Shown here: positions 1 through 6,678 of the stretch, piece by piece | Layout: each line of letters begins with the position of its first letter | Numbering within the stretch: position 1 is the stretch's first letter | NCBI GenBank assembly: GCA_964489955.1 | Contig: CAZBAV010000066.1 | Span: forward strand, 1-23,223 | Source of the DNA: Leadbetterella sp964489955 | GTDB taxonomy: Bacteria; Bacteroidota; Bacteroidia; Cytophagales; Spirosomataceae | DNA length: 23,223 bases | Direction of reading: 5' to 3' | Notes under the pieces: model-generated | What the model was told of the DNA's origin: nothing | Databases searched by the model: none | Seen by the model: only the letters and a program-made list of their open reading frames with translations | Made by a program: the position numbers and the translations under genes

Positions 1-183
1 AAGGAGTTTAAGAAAGATATGTTTAATGTAACTATCGGAATTATAGCTCAAACTTCCATCACGCTTTTGCCAGTTTTTGCAGTTTTACTTTTACTCAAGC
101 AAAGTATTCTTACCGCAATAGTTTTAGTGGTATGTGTACTAATCCTCTACAAAACCTGGTATAAAAAATTACCCAAAAACTAA
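1..183 (+). CDS. C-terminal end of an integral membrane protein, probably a sodium/sugar symporter
   Basis: Frame 1 is open from the window edge to TAA at 181-183 and encodes about 60 residues. They form two hydrophobic segments (around IGIIAQTSITLLPVFAVLLL and ILTAIVLVVCVLIL) followed by a basic tail, YKKLPKN. This is the end of a polytopic membrane protein; the rest lies upstream of the window. It is only 6 nt from the GH130 start, so the two are almost surely co-transcribed. In Bacteroidota mannan-catabolism operons a sugar transporter of the SSS or GPH type commonly precedes GH130 and the epimerase, so a disaccharide importer is the natural guess. The family assignment is inferred from context and weak resemblance; the membrane location is seen directly. 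Confidence 0.55.
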   Translation, partial: KEFKKDMFNVTIGIIAQTSITLLPVFAVLLLLKQSILTAIVLVVCVLILYKTWYKKLPKN

Positions 184-189
184 GAAAAA

Positions 190-1365
190 ATGACATCAGT
201 TTTTAATAATAGATACAAAGAACTTGTAAAGCAGTACGAGGCTCTGATAACACAAGAAAACAATATAAAAGGTTTAGGTAATGGGATTGTAGACAGGTAT
301 AAAAACCCAGTTCTTACCCCGGAGCATGTACCGCTATTTTGGCGATATGACCTAAACGAAGATACCAACCCCTATTTAATGGAGAGGTTTGGCATAAATG
401 CAGTTTTTAATGCCGGAGCCATAAAATGGCAAGGCAAATACCTCCTTGCTGCCAGAGTGGAGGGAAATGACCGGAAATCATTTTTTGCTATAGCCGAAAG
501 TGAAAATGGCATAGACAATTTTGTCTTTTGGCAGCACCCTATGGTTATTCCGGAAAATGAAATACCAGATGGAAACATCTATGATATCCGTCTGGTAGCT
601 CATGAAGATGGATGGGTTTATGGCATTTTTTGTACGGAAAGAAAAGACCCTGATGCACCAGAAGGAGATGAGTCATCTGCTGTAGCACAATGTGGGGTAG
701 TCAGATCAAAAGATCTCATTAATTGGCAAAGACTCCCTGATATAGAGACCACTTCACCGCAGCAGAGGAACATCGTATTACACCCTGAGTTTGTGAATGG
801 CAAATATGCTCTCTACACACGCCCGCAAGACAGTTTTATTGAGGCGGGAAAAGGCGGTGGCATAGCTCTGGGTTACGCTGAAACCATGGAAAGAGCCATT
901 GTTGTGGATGAAGTAGTTTTGGATTATAAACAGTATCATACCATAAATGAGTTAAAGAACGGCCAGGGCCCCGCTCCTATAAAGACAGAAAAAGGATGGT
1001 TGCATCTGGCTCATGGAGTAAGAAATACTGCAGCGGGTTTACGCTACGTATTGTATCTGTTTATTACGGACCTGAAAGATATAGAAAAGGTAACGTATAA
1101 ACCGGCAGGCTACTTTCTGGCTCCTGAAGGAGAAGAGCGTATTGGAGATGTTTCTAATGTTTTATTCTCTAATGGCTGGATTCAGGATGAAGACGGCCGT
1201 GTTCTTATATACTATGCCTCTTCAGATACCAGAATGCATGTGGCAGTAAGTAGCATAGACAAATTGCTCGACTACTGCATAAATACAAGCAGTGATGGTT
1301 TACGCTCTGCTACTTCTGTAGAGAGGTTAAGCAGGATTATTGAAACCAATGAAGCCACCCAATAA
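190..1365 (+). CDS. GH130 4-O-beta-D-mannosyl-D-glucose phosphorylase
   Basis: Encodes 391 aa, full length for GH130 subfamily 1. The family enzyme phosphorolyses Man-beta-1,4-Glc to mannose 1-phosphate and glucose in the cytoplasm. Visible hallmarks are the N-terminal blade around residues 47-62 (PLFWRYDLNEDTNPYL), the RVEGNDRKSFFA stretch at about 89-100, and NIYDIRLV at 129-136 with the general-acid Asp at 132, matching the catalytic Asp of characterised Bacteroides MGP. The C-terminus carries GDVSNVLFSNGW and IYYASSDTRMHVA, typical of the five-bladed fold. No signal peptide is seen. The ATG at 190 lies 6 nt after the preceding stop, and the next gene overlaps or abuts its end, so this is one operon. 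Pairing with a cellobiose 2-epimerase strongly supports the mannosylglucose specificity over other GH130 activities. Confidence 0.9.
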   Translation: MTSVFNNRYKELVKQYEALITQENNIKGLGNGIVDRYKNPVLTPEHVPLFWRYDLNEDTNPYLMERFGINAVFNAGAIKWQGKYLLAARVEGNDRKSFFAIAESENGIDNFVFWQHPMVIPENEIPDGNIYDIRLVAHEDGWVYGIFCTERKDPDAPEGDESSAVAQCGVVRSKDLINWQRLPDIETTSPQQRNIVLHPEFVNGKYALYTRPQDSFIEAGKGGGIALGYAETMERAIVVDEVVLDYKQYHTINELKNGQGPAPIKTEKGWLHLAHGVRNTAAGLRYVLYLFITDLKDIEKVTYKPAGYFLAPEGEERIGDVSNVLFSNGWIQDEDGRVLIYYASSDTRMHVAVSSIDKLLDYCINTSSDGLRSATSVERLSRIIETNEATQ

Positions 1366-2515
1366 GATGAATGGGGCTGAACTGAAAAAAGAGCTAGATG
1401 ATATCTTAAATTATTGGATTAAATATGTTCCTGATGACATAAATGGTGGTTTTGTAGGTAAGATTACAATAAATGACGAGCGGATCGTTGGAGCGGATCG
1501 TGGTTTAGTGCTCTATGCACGGATTTTATGGAGCTTTTCAAGAGCTTACCGGTTTGATCCCGTTCCTGCTTATAAAGAAATGGCAGATAGAGCTTACCAC
1601 TACTTATGGTCAACATTCTGGGATGCAGATCGGGGCGGAGCTTACTGGTCCGTAGATTATCTGGGAAACCCTAAGAACAAAAATAAGCAATTCTACGGGC
1701 AGGGTTTTTTATTGTACGGCCTTACTGAATATTACAGTGCTTTTAAGGAGTCTGAAGCTTTGCAGAGAGCCATTACAGTGTATGAAATCATTGAAAAATA
1801 CGGTTTTGACACGTTACACGGTGGATATTTCGAGGTGGCAGATGCAGATTGGAATCTGATTACAGACCATGTAATTACCAAGGGTGCTGACAAGTCCATG
1901 AACACACACTTACATATAATAGAACCCTATACCCTTCTCTTAAAAGTGTGGCCTGATACAGACCTCAGGAACAAAGTGGAAAGTATAAGCCGCATTTTTT
2001 TAGAGAAAATTTTAAACAAGGAAACGTATACGCAATACTTGTTTTTTGATTCTGACTGGAGTCCTATTTCACAAGTGGTTTCGTTTGGTCATGATATTGA
2101 GGCTTCATGGCTGCTATATGAAACCGCAGAAGTGTTGAACAATACAGAGGAAATAAAAGACATCACGTTAAAGATGGCCTACAACTCCTTAAATAGTCTA
2201 GACGTAGACGGAGGGATGTTTAATGAACTAGATGGAGTACAAATCAATCGTGAAAAGCACTGGTGGGTTCAGGCTGAGGCGTTGGTTGGTTTTGTAACTG
2301 CGTATAAGATAAATGGCGACGAACATTTCCTAAATGCTGCTTTGCATGTTTGGAGCTTTATAAAAACCCGTTTAGTCACCGATAGCGGCGAGTGGATCTG
2401 GGGAGTTAACGGGGAAAATGAAACTATGCTTACCGAAGATAAAGTAGGAATGTGGAAATGCCCTTACCATAACGTAAGGGCATTAATAGAAGTAACAGAA
2501 CGCTTATCACTTTAG
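1349..2515 (+). CDS. AGE-family cellobiose (mannobiose) 2-epimerase
   Basis: Encodes 388 aa from the ATG at 1349; family members are about 390-410 aa. The enzyme epimerises the reducing-end sugar of beta-1,4 disaccharides (Man-Man to Man-Glc), supplying the GH130 substrate. The (alpha/alpha)6-barrel signatures are clear: NGGFVGKI near the N-terminus, RILWSFSRAY, GGAYWSVDYLG, FGHDIEASWLL with the catalytic His at about 248, WWVQAEALVGF, and MWKCPYHNVRALIEV with the second catalytic His at about 374. The start is uncertain. ATG 1349 overlaps the GH130 end by 17 bp and has AGGA at 1333-1336. ATG 1367, right after the GH130 stop, aligns best with the family N-terminus. An in-frame TTG at 1340 is also possible. 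The 3' end overlaps the convergent hydrolase gene by 9 bp. Confidence 0.9.
   Translation: MKPPNKMNGAELKKELDDILNYWIKYVPDDINGGFVGKITINDERIVGADRGLVLYARILWSFSRAYRFDPVPAYKEMADRAYHYLWSTFWDADRGGAYWSVDYLGNPKNKNKQFYGQGFLLYGLTEYYSAFKESEALQRAITVYEIIEKYGFDTLHGGYFEVADADWNLITDHVITKGADKSMNTHLHIIEPYTLLLKVWPDTDLRNKVESISRIFLEKILNKETYTQYLFFDSDWSPISQVVSFGHDIEASWLLYETAEVLNNTEEIKDITLKMAYNSLNSLDVDGGMFNELDGVQINREKHWWVQAEALVGFVTAYKINGDEHFLNAALHVWSFIKTRLVTDSGEWIWGVNGENETMLTEDKVGMWKCPYHNVRALIEVTERLSL
2457..2484 (+). other. Perfect 11-bp hairpin inside the epimerase 3' end
   Basis: AATGCCCTTAC at 2457-2467 pairs perfectly with GTAAGGGCATT at 2474-2484 around a 6-nt loop (CATAAC). It lies inside the codons for the catalytic CPYHN motif, about 30 bp before the stop codon and next to the tail-to-tail overlap with the hydrolase gene. 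No T-run follows on either strand, so it is not a classical intrinsic terminator. It may still shield transcript ends or slow polymerase where the two genes converge. Confidence 0.5.
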
Positions 2516-3250
2516 TACCTCTGCCAGAAACATCAGCGTGTGGTTCCAGGCTCTATCTGCCATGACTTTATTATAATCTCTGGACTCCGGATTAGTAAAT
2601 GTATGTCCGCTATTGGCATACGTGATAATTTGCCAATCGGCCTTTCCTTCATTAAGTTCCGTCACTAAACCATCATAATCTGCTTTAGAAACACTCCTGT
2701 CATTTGCCGGATGCTCTACAAGCACTTTCGTTTTAATTTCCACATGGGGTCTTTCTGCCGACTTAGCCAGTCCACCATGAATAGAAATAACTCCCGTAAC
2801 GGGTAATCCGGCTCTTGCTGTTTCCAAGGCCCCGGTTCCGCCAAAGCAATAACCTATTACCGCTATTTTATCCGCCTTGACTCCTTGTTTCTTTAAGGTT
2901 TCTAAAGCTACACCAATTCTATGCTGATAGGCCATAAAATCTGTTTTGTAATGTGTGGCTATTTTTGCTGCTTCTGCACTACTGGCAGGAATATTCCCTT
3001 CTCCATAAATATCTGCGATGAAGGCGATATAGCCTTTCTTTTCCAGATCTAAGGCTGCCGTACGAGCCTCATTGTCTATCCCCATCCATGCAGGTAAAAT
3101 CAGTACCGCCGGTAAATTCTTACCTGCGTTTGACGTGACCAACCCGTTTAGCTTCTGGTCTCCGTCCTTATATGTAACCGTTTTTAGAGATTGTGCATAT
3201 GCCGATATCTGCATGATGCCCAGGAGTAATAAAAGTGCTATCTTTTTCAT
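2507..3250 (-). CDS. Secreted dienelactone-hydrolase-family alpha/beta hydrolase
   Basis: Encodes 247 aa. Residues 1-20 are a signal peptide (KKIALLLLLGIMQISAYAQ), so the enzyme is periplasmic or exported. The fold is that of the DLH family (PF01738): a nucleophile elbow IGYCFGGTG with Cys135, an Asp at about 184 (HPANDRSV) and His216 in NSGHTFTNP, giving the Cys-Asp-His triad typical of dienelactone hydrolases. The natural substrate is unknown; many such Bacteroidota proteins are generic esterase-like enzymes and are not tied to chloroaromatic breakdown. It is monocistronic and convergent with the epimerase, overlapping it by 9 bp at the stop codons. On its strand a TATTCTTG box, one base off the Bacteroidota TAnnTTTG -7 element, lies 22-29 nt upstream of the start. 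Confidence 0.85.
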   Translation of the reverse strand: MKKIALLLLLGIMQISAYAQSLKTVTYKDGDQKLNGLVTSNAGKNLPAVLILPAWMGIDNEARTAALDLEKKGYIAFIADIYGEGNIPASSAEAAKIATHYKTDFMAYQHRIGVALETLKKQGVKADKIAVIGYCFGGTGALETARAGLPVTGVISIHGGLAKSAERPHVEIKTKVLVEHPANDRSVSKADYDGLVTELNEGKADWQIITYANSGHTFTNPESRDYNKVMADRAWNHTLMFLAEVLK

Positions 3251-3547
3251 TTTGGCTTAATTAAATTTATACAAGAATACGGAAAATTAATTGAATAACT
3301 CTCTTATCCAGTTGTCCCTTAAAAAGTCTTTTAAAAGGTCATTTAGAAGCAAGACTATAAACAAACCCACTTTATACATCTACTGTCCCGAAACTAAGAC
3401 TTTTCATCCACTCCCCCGTCTACCTCCCTGGTTAGTTTAATTTAACGTCTCTTTTTCTCTATCATGTCTTGTTACAATTCCGAATGCATATTTCCACCCT
3501 TTTTCTATTCAGGAAGAGTCAAGACTCCACAATTACAGCAACGTAAT

Positions 3548-3600
3548 CTCACCGAAATACGAGCCGGAAGCGGCCAGTTTACGGCCATCCCACGGGTGAG
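3548..3600. other. Inverted-repeat element with nested stems
   Basis: The outer arms CTCACCG (3548-3554) and CGGGTGAG (3593-3600) pair with one bulge. Inside, GGCC at 3572-3575 pairs with GGCC at 3582-3585 across a 6-nt loop. The element is GC-rich within AT-rich surroundings, about 200 bp upstream of the Cys-motif gene. It could be a small structured RNA, a regulatory fold or a repeat remnant. Function is not known. Confidence 0.3.
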
Positions 3601-3769
3601 TGATGATTATAGGAAGTGGTTATGCTTGCATTAAAACAATAACGGAGATATCAGCTCCGTCCTCTAATACCAATCTGTACCGTGAGACCATAAATAACAT
3701 TCAACATTTAGTTTTTTGGGCTCACCGTTTAGTTTTTCCTGCACAAAGTCTCTTTGTAAGCCGAAGGAC

Positions 3770-3800
3770 TTGTACTTGCCTTTTTTATTCCTTACGTTTG
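3770..3800 (+). promoter_or_regulatory. Bacteroidota-type promoter for the Cys-motif gene
   Basis: TTG at 3770-3772 and TACGTTTG at 3793-3800 are separated by 20 bp. This matches the TTG / TAnnTTTG arrangement recognised by Bacteroidota primary sigma factor. The ATG at 3814 begins 13 nt after the -7 box, so the leader would be very short. Confidence 0.55.
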
Positions 3801-3813
3801 TATCTGGTGGGAC

Positions 3814-4203
3814 ATGAGGATGAGTCTTTTCAAACAAATATCGACCATACTATTCGTGGGATTAATTTTAGTTCGTTCCATGGTGATTCCTATGGTCTTT
3901 ATTGATTACGAACTTAATAAAGACTACATTATCCAAAACTTTTGTGTAAACAAAAATAAACCGGAGCTAGAGTGTGATGGGAAGTGCTATTTAGCTCAAA
4001 AGATTAATGAAGCGAGAGAGAAAGAGGCTGAATCTACATTTTCTTCCTATCTATTCACAATGGAATGCCACTTTGTTTCCCAAACCATCAAGCTGACATA
4101 TGTACCTATAGTTTTCTTTTTGGAAAGTAAACCCATAGATTTCAAGGCTTCTATTTACGATTCAAAAAGTATTTTTGCTTTTTTCCATCCTCCAAGAAGT
4201 TGA
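3814..4203 (+). CDS. Small membrane-anchored protein with C-x9-C-x3-C motif
   Basis: Encodes 129 aa. One hydrophobic N-terminal segment (about residues 8-30) is followed by IDYELNKDYIIQNFC and the motif C44-x9-C54-DGK-C58-YL. A second moderately hydrophobic stretch lies at about 90-105, and the C-terminus ends FFHPPRS. The family is uncharacterised; similar proteins occur in Bacteroidota, often near TonB receptors. The three Cys, spaced alike in the paralogue at 10756-11304, suggest a metal (perhaps copper) or disulfide site in the periplasm. It has its own promoter and reads towards the AraC gene, with a hairpin 34 bp after the stop. The start is ATG 3814; ATG 3820 is an alternative. The shared motif is observed; the metal role is inferred from the copper-type locus nearby. 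Confidence 0.75.
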   Translation: MRMSLFKQISTILFVGLILVRSMVIPMVFIDYELNKDYIIQNFCVNKNKPELECDGKCYLAQKINEAREKEAESTFSSYLFTMECHFVSQTIKLTYVPIVFFLESKPIDFKASIYDSKSIFAFFHPPRS

Positions 4204-4546
4204 TTATCATTTACATTTTAATGTCATTTAGTTAAGAAAAATCCCTCGGATTTTAAAATTATAGTTAATGATTTGAATACGTTAGGTGCCACCCCTTCGG
4301 GGTCCTACTGCGTTCATCTTACCTATAAACGTTTAACCTCTGCAAGATCAAAGTCTACTTAACTAAATAAACATTTCAATTATTTAAGGCCTTGGATATG
4401 CTTCGGCATTATCCTCAAGGGTGAGTATGATATATTCACCTCTTTCGGCCTAGTCATTACCGTCGTTTTTATAAAGGTGAATCTTCATAGATCTATACCT
4501 CGGTACATGATTTAGAAATTTAAAATGGTATTTAACATTTAAGGAA
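4204..4546. other. Stem-loop-rich intergenic region
   Basis: This 343-bp stretch holds no gene but several hairpins. AAAATCC/GGATTTT (4238-4254, 3-nt loop) may terminate the Cys-motif gene. ACCCC-TTC-GGGGT lies at 4291-4303. A longer interrupted stem of about 12 bp capped by TTCG lies at 4390-4420 (CCTTG/CAAGG, GATA/TATC, TGC/GCA). An inverted pair GGTGA (4420-4424) and TCACC (4436-4440), plus a further GGTGA at 4476-4480, lies before the AraC gene and could be an operator. No known riboswitch was recognised. Confidence 0.45.
4238..4254 (+). terminator. Possible terminator after the Cys-motif gene
   Basis: AAAATCC (4238-4244) and GGATTTT (4248-4254) form a 7-bp stem with a CTC loop, 34 bp downstream of the stop at 4203. 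The U-rich part lies within the stem, followed by AAAATT, so it is a weak intrinsic terminator at best. Confidence 0.35.
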
Positions 4547-5407
4547 ATGGTACAAAGTATGTTTTTTAACACATTGAACATGGGCTTATTCGGCAATACA
4601 GATACCCCGTTCTGGCTCAATAGTCTTGAAGGACTCTTAGAAGACTATCCTCAGTTTGAAGCCCCACATAGGCAAGACTTCTATAGCATGTTAATTGTAG
4701 AAAATGGAGAAGGGCATGTGACTTCAGACCATCAATCTATAAAAATAGGCCCGAACATGGTTATTATAATAAAGCCTCACACGATATCTAGTATTGGCAT
4801 AAACAAAGCAAAGGGTAAAATCCTATGCTTTACAGATGCCTTTTTTACCATGCGGTACAACAATAATATTTTAAGCCAATTCTCTTTTATGAAAATTGAC
4901 TCAAAGCCATCTATTTGTATTCCCACTGAAAATCAGGAAAGGTGGAATCAAATCATCTCTCTGTTAGATGCAGAATACTTTTTAAACAAGAAAGAGATTG
5001 CAATCATGCGGTCTTATCTAAATATCATATTATTTGAATTAGAGCGATTTTATAATCCCAAGGGATTCGTAAAAGCAACCAATCTAAAGCAAGAAAAAAT
5101 CTATCAATTTGAACAATTAATATCGAAGCACCTTGAAGAAAAGAAGCTCCCCTCAGATTATGCAGAGCTTTTGCACATAAGCCCCAATTATCTAAATAAA
5201 ATTTGCAAAGAAGAAACCGGGAATACAGCAGGAAGTTTGATAAGAAAAAGAATTGACGCTGAAGCCCAGCGTTTACTCAGGCATACTAACGTGCCCATTA
5301 ATGAAATAGCTGACAAACTGGGCTTTGATAGTACTTCTTATTTTGTAACATTTTTTAAGAAACAGGCGGGCGTCACACCTGAACAATTTAGAAGAATAGA
5401 GCAATGA
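4547..5407 (+). CDS. AraC-family transcriptional regulator
   Basis: Encodes 286 aa. Residues about 1-150 form a cupin-like sensing domain (QDFYSMLIVENGEGHV, IGPNMVIIIKPHTI). The C-terminal 100 residues carry two helix-turn-helix units: YAELLHISPNYLNKICKEET and NEIADKLGFDSTSYFVTFFK, ending in GVTPEQFRRIE, the classic AraC/XylS tail. The start could be ATG 4547, with AAGGA close upstream, or ATG 4559. It sits alone between the Cys-motif gene and the divergently placed copper-type locus, pointing towards the end of that locus. It is therefore a candidate local regulator, although nothing in the sequence proves its target. Its ligand is unknown. Confidence 0.9.
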   Translation: MVQSMFFNTLNMGLFGNTDTPFWLNSLEGLLEDYPQFEAPHRQDFYSMLIVENGEGHVTSDHQSIKIGPNMVIIIKPHTISSIGINKAKGKILCFTDAFFTMRYNNNILSQFSFMKIDSKPSICIPTENQERWNQIISLLDAEYFLNKKEIAIMRSYLNIILFELERFYNPKGFVKATNLKQEKIYQFEQLISKHLEEKKLPSDYAELLHISPNYLNKICKEETGNTAGSLIRKRIDAEAQRLLRHTNVPINEIADKLGFDSTSYFVTFFKKQAGVTPEQFRRIEQ

Positions 5408-5560
5408 AAATATTTAATCTAACTTTCTTTATTTTTCAAAAAAAATCAGGTATTATTGAGTTTTGAATTTACACTAATAATAAACTACTTAGATAACATA
5501 TTCCTAAAGTAAATAGACGTTTTTAGTCTACCCATTGTGAGATAGATGAACGGTTGTTCA

Positions 5561-5600
5561 CTTATGATTATTCACACAAACAAGCGTGAATAATGCTAAG
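5561..5600. terminator. Inverted repeat between convergent genes
   Basis: ATTATTCAC at 5567-5575 pairs with GTGAATAAT at 5586-5594 over a 10-nt loop. After a 2-nt mismatch the pairing continues with CTTA (5561-5564) and TAAG (5597-5600). It lies between the 3' ends of the AraC gene (plus) and the di-heme gene (minus), so a bidirectional terminator is the likely role. There is no strong T-run downstream on either strand. Confidence 0.45.
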
Positions 5601-5618
5601 AAAAAAGACTCCTCAATA

Positions 5619-6635
5619 TCAGTAACGTTTTGTAAATTCTCTGTCACTAAGTGTTTTCATAAACTCTATTAAATCACCTTTCTCTTGTTCTGTAAGAGGA
5701 ATCCGATTGCCATTGTCTTTCAAAATTGGGTCCAGGTTTTCGGACGCCAATACGCCTTTACCTAGATAATCCAGCAAAGCTTTTAAGTCAGCAAACTGCC
5801 CAAAACTCCCATAAGGTGCCGTGTATTCTACATTTCGTAAAGATGGAACCCGAAAGGCCATGTAATCTGTCAGAATTCCTGTCACTCTTGCTCTTCCCGC
5901 TTCATTTGTATTCATGTTTAGAGGAAAGCCAATATTTCTGAAACTCTGATCTGTAAACAGCTCCCCGCTATGGCAACCAGAGCATTTCTGTTTAAAGGTT
6001 TCAAAACCTCTGCTTTCAGGTATTGAAAAAGCTTCTCCCTGCCTGTTCATAACTCTATCATATTTACTATTGGCCGAAATAAGCGTGTATTCGTATTGAG
6101 CTATGCTTTTGTAGATTCTCTCCGGTGTAATATCAGAATCCCCAAATGCTTTTGTAAATAGTTCTCTGTATGAGTCGTCTTTTTTAAGTTTGCCTATAAC
6201 TTCCAGAATGGAAGAGTCCATTTCTTCATGCGTAATAATGGGTACAATAGACTGCGTTTCCAACTGGAGCTTACTACCGTCCCAATTATAAAATTTCATA
6301 AAGGCCAGGTTCTGGATGGGCGGCACATTCCGTAGACCAACCCGTCCTTTCAAACCGATTGCTTGTATGTTATTATCCGCAAATGCCGCTTTCTGTATAT
6401 GACAACTTCCGCATGAAACAGAGTTATCTGTACTCAGTCTCTTATCGTTAAAAAGCGTTTCACCTAATTTCACACCAAATTGCGTTGGTTTATTGGAAAA
6501 GTAAGAGTTGTTCAGCTCTGGAAAACCTTCCGGAATAGTTAAAATAACCTCCGGGTTGTCTATACTAATATCCCGATTATCACATGAAGTAAGAACCAGA
6601 ATCAAAAACAAAATTTGTCGGAAAAGCTTATTCAT
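5619..6635 (-). CDS. MbnH/MauG-like di-heme cytochrome c peroxidase-family lipoprotein
   Basis: Encodes 338 aa. The N-terminus is a lipoprotein signal with Cys18 (LVLTSC). Two c-type heme motifs are present, C75GSCH79 and C218SGCH222, and Trp118 (FYNWDG) sits at the position of the inter-heme Trp of this superfamily. The conserved VPSLRNVEYTAPY block is present. It continues GSFG where bacterial peroxidases have MHDG, so the usual axial Met and following His are absent, as in non-peroxidase MauG/MbnH relatives. MbnH enzymes oxidise tryptophan of the partner MbnP to make a copper site. The partner gene is directly upstream on the same strand (43 bp), separated by a strong hairpin. This is the last gene of the minus-strand locus. 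A general di-heme peroxidase is the main alternative; the neighbour favours MbnH. Confidence 0.85.
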   Translation of the reverse strand: MNKLFRQILFLILVLTSCDNRDISIDNPEVILTIPEGFPELNNSYFSNKPTQFGVKLGETLFNDKRLSTDNSVSCGSCHIQKAAFADNNIQAIGLKGRVGLRNVPPIQNLAFMKFYNWDGSKLQLETQSIVPIITHEEMDSSILEVIGKLKKDDSYRELFTKAFGDSDITPERIYKSIAQYEYTLISANSKYDRVMNRQGEAFSIPESRGFETFKQKCSGCHSGELFTDQSFRNIGFPLNMNTNEAGRARVTGILTDYMAFRVPSLRNVEYTAPYGSFGQFADLKALLDYLGKGVLASENLDPILKDNGNRIPLTEQEKGDLIEFMKTLSDREFTKRY

Positions 6636-6637
6636 TT

Positions 6638-6671
6638 AAAAAAATAGAGTCGCCCGACATCGGGCGACTCT
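6638..6671 (-). terminator. Strong hairpin plus U-tract between mbnP-like and mbnH-like genes
   Basis: AGAGTCGCCCGA (6646-6657) and TCGGGCGACTCT (6660-6671) form a perfect 12-bp stem. Read on the minus strand it is followed by ATTTTTTT, and the next gene's ATG (6635) comes 2 nt later. This is a textbook intrinsic terminator placed inside an operon-like gene pair. It probably reduces but does not abolish transcription of the downstream di-heme gene. Confidence 0.85.
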
Positions 6672-6678
6672 TTCCTTA

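Larger units (their letters stand above)
3251..3813. other. Intergenic region of about 560 bp without a convincing gene
   Basis: This divergent intergenic region separates the hydrolase (minus) from the Cys-motif gene (plus). Reading frames here have no recognisable protein features. It contains a potential RNA fold at 3548-3600 and a good promoter candidate at 3770-3800, both listed separately. Nothing else was recognised. Confidence 0.5.

Noticed and set aside
3600..3905. Plus-strand reading frame of about 100 codons before the Cys-motif gene
   Set aside because: Composition is not protein-like and no domain is recognisable. It overlaps the clear promoter and start of the Cys-motif gene in another frame.
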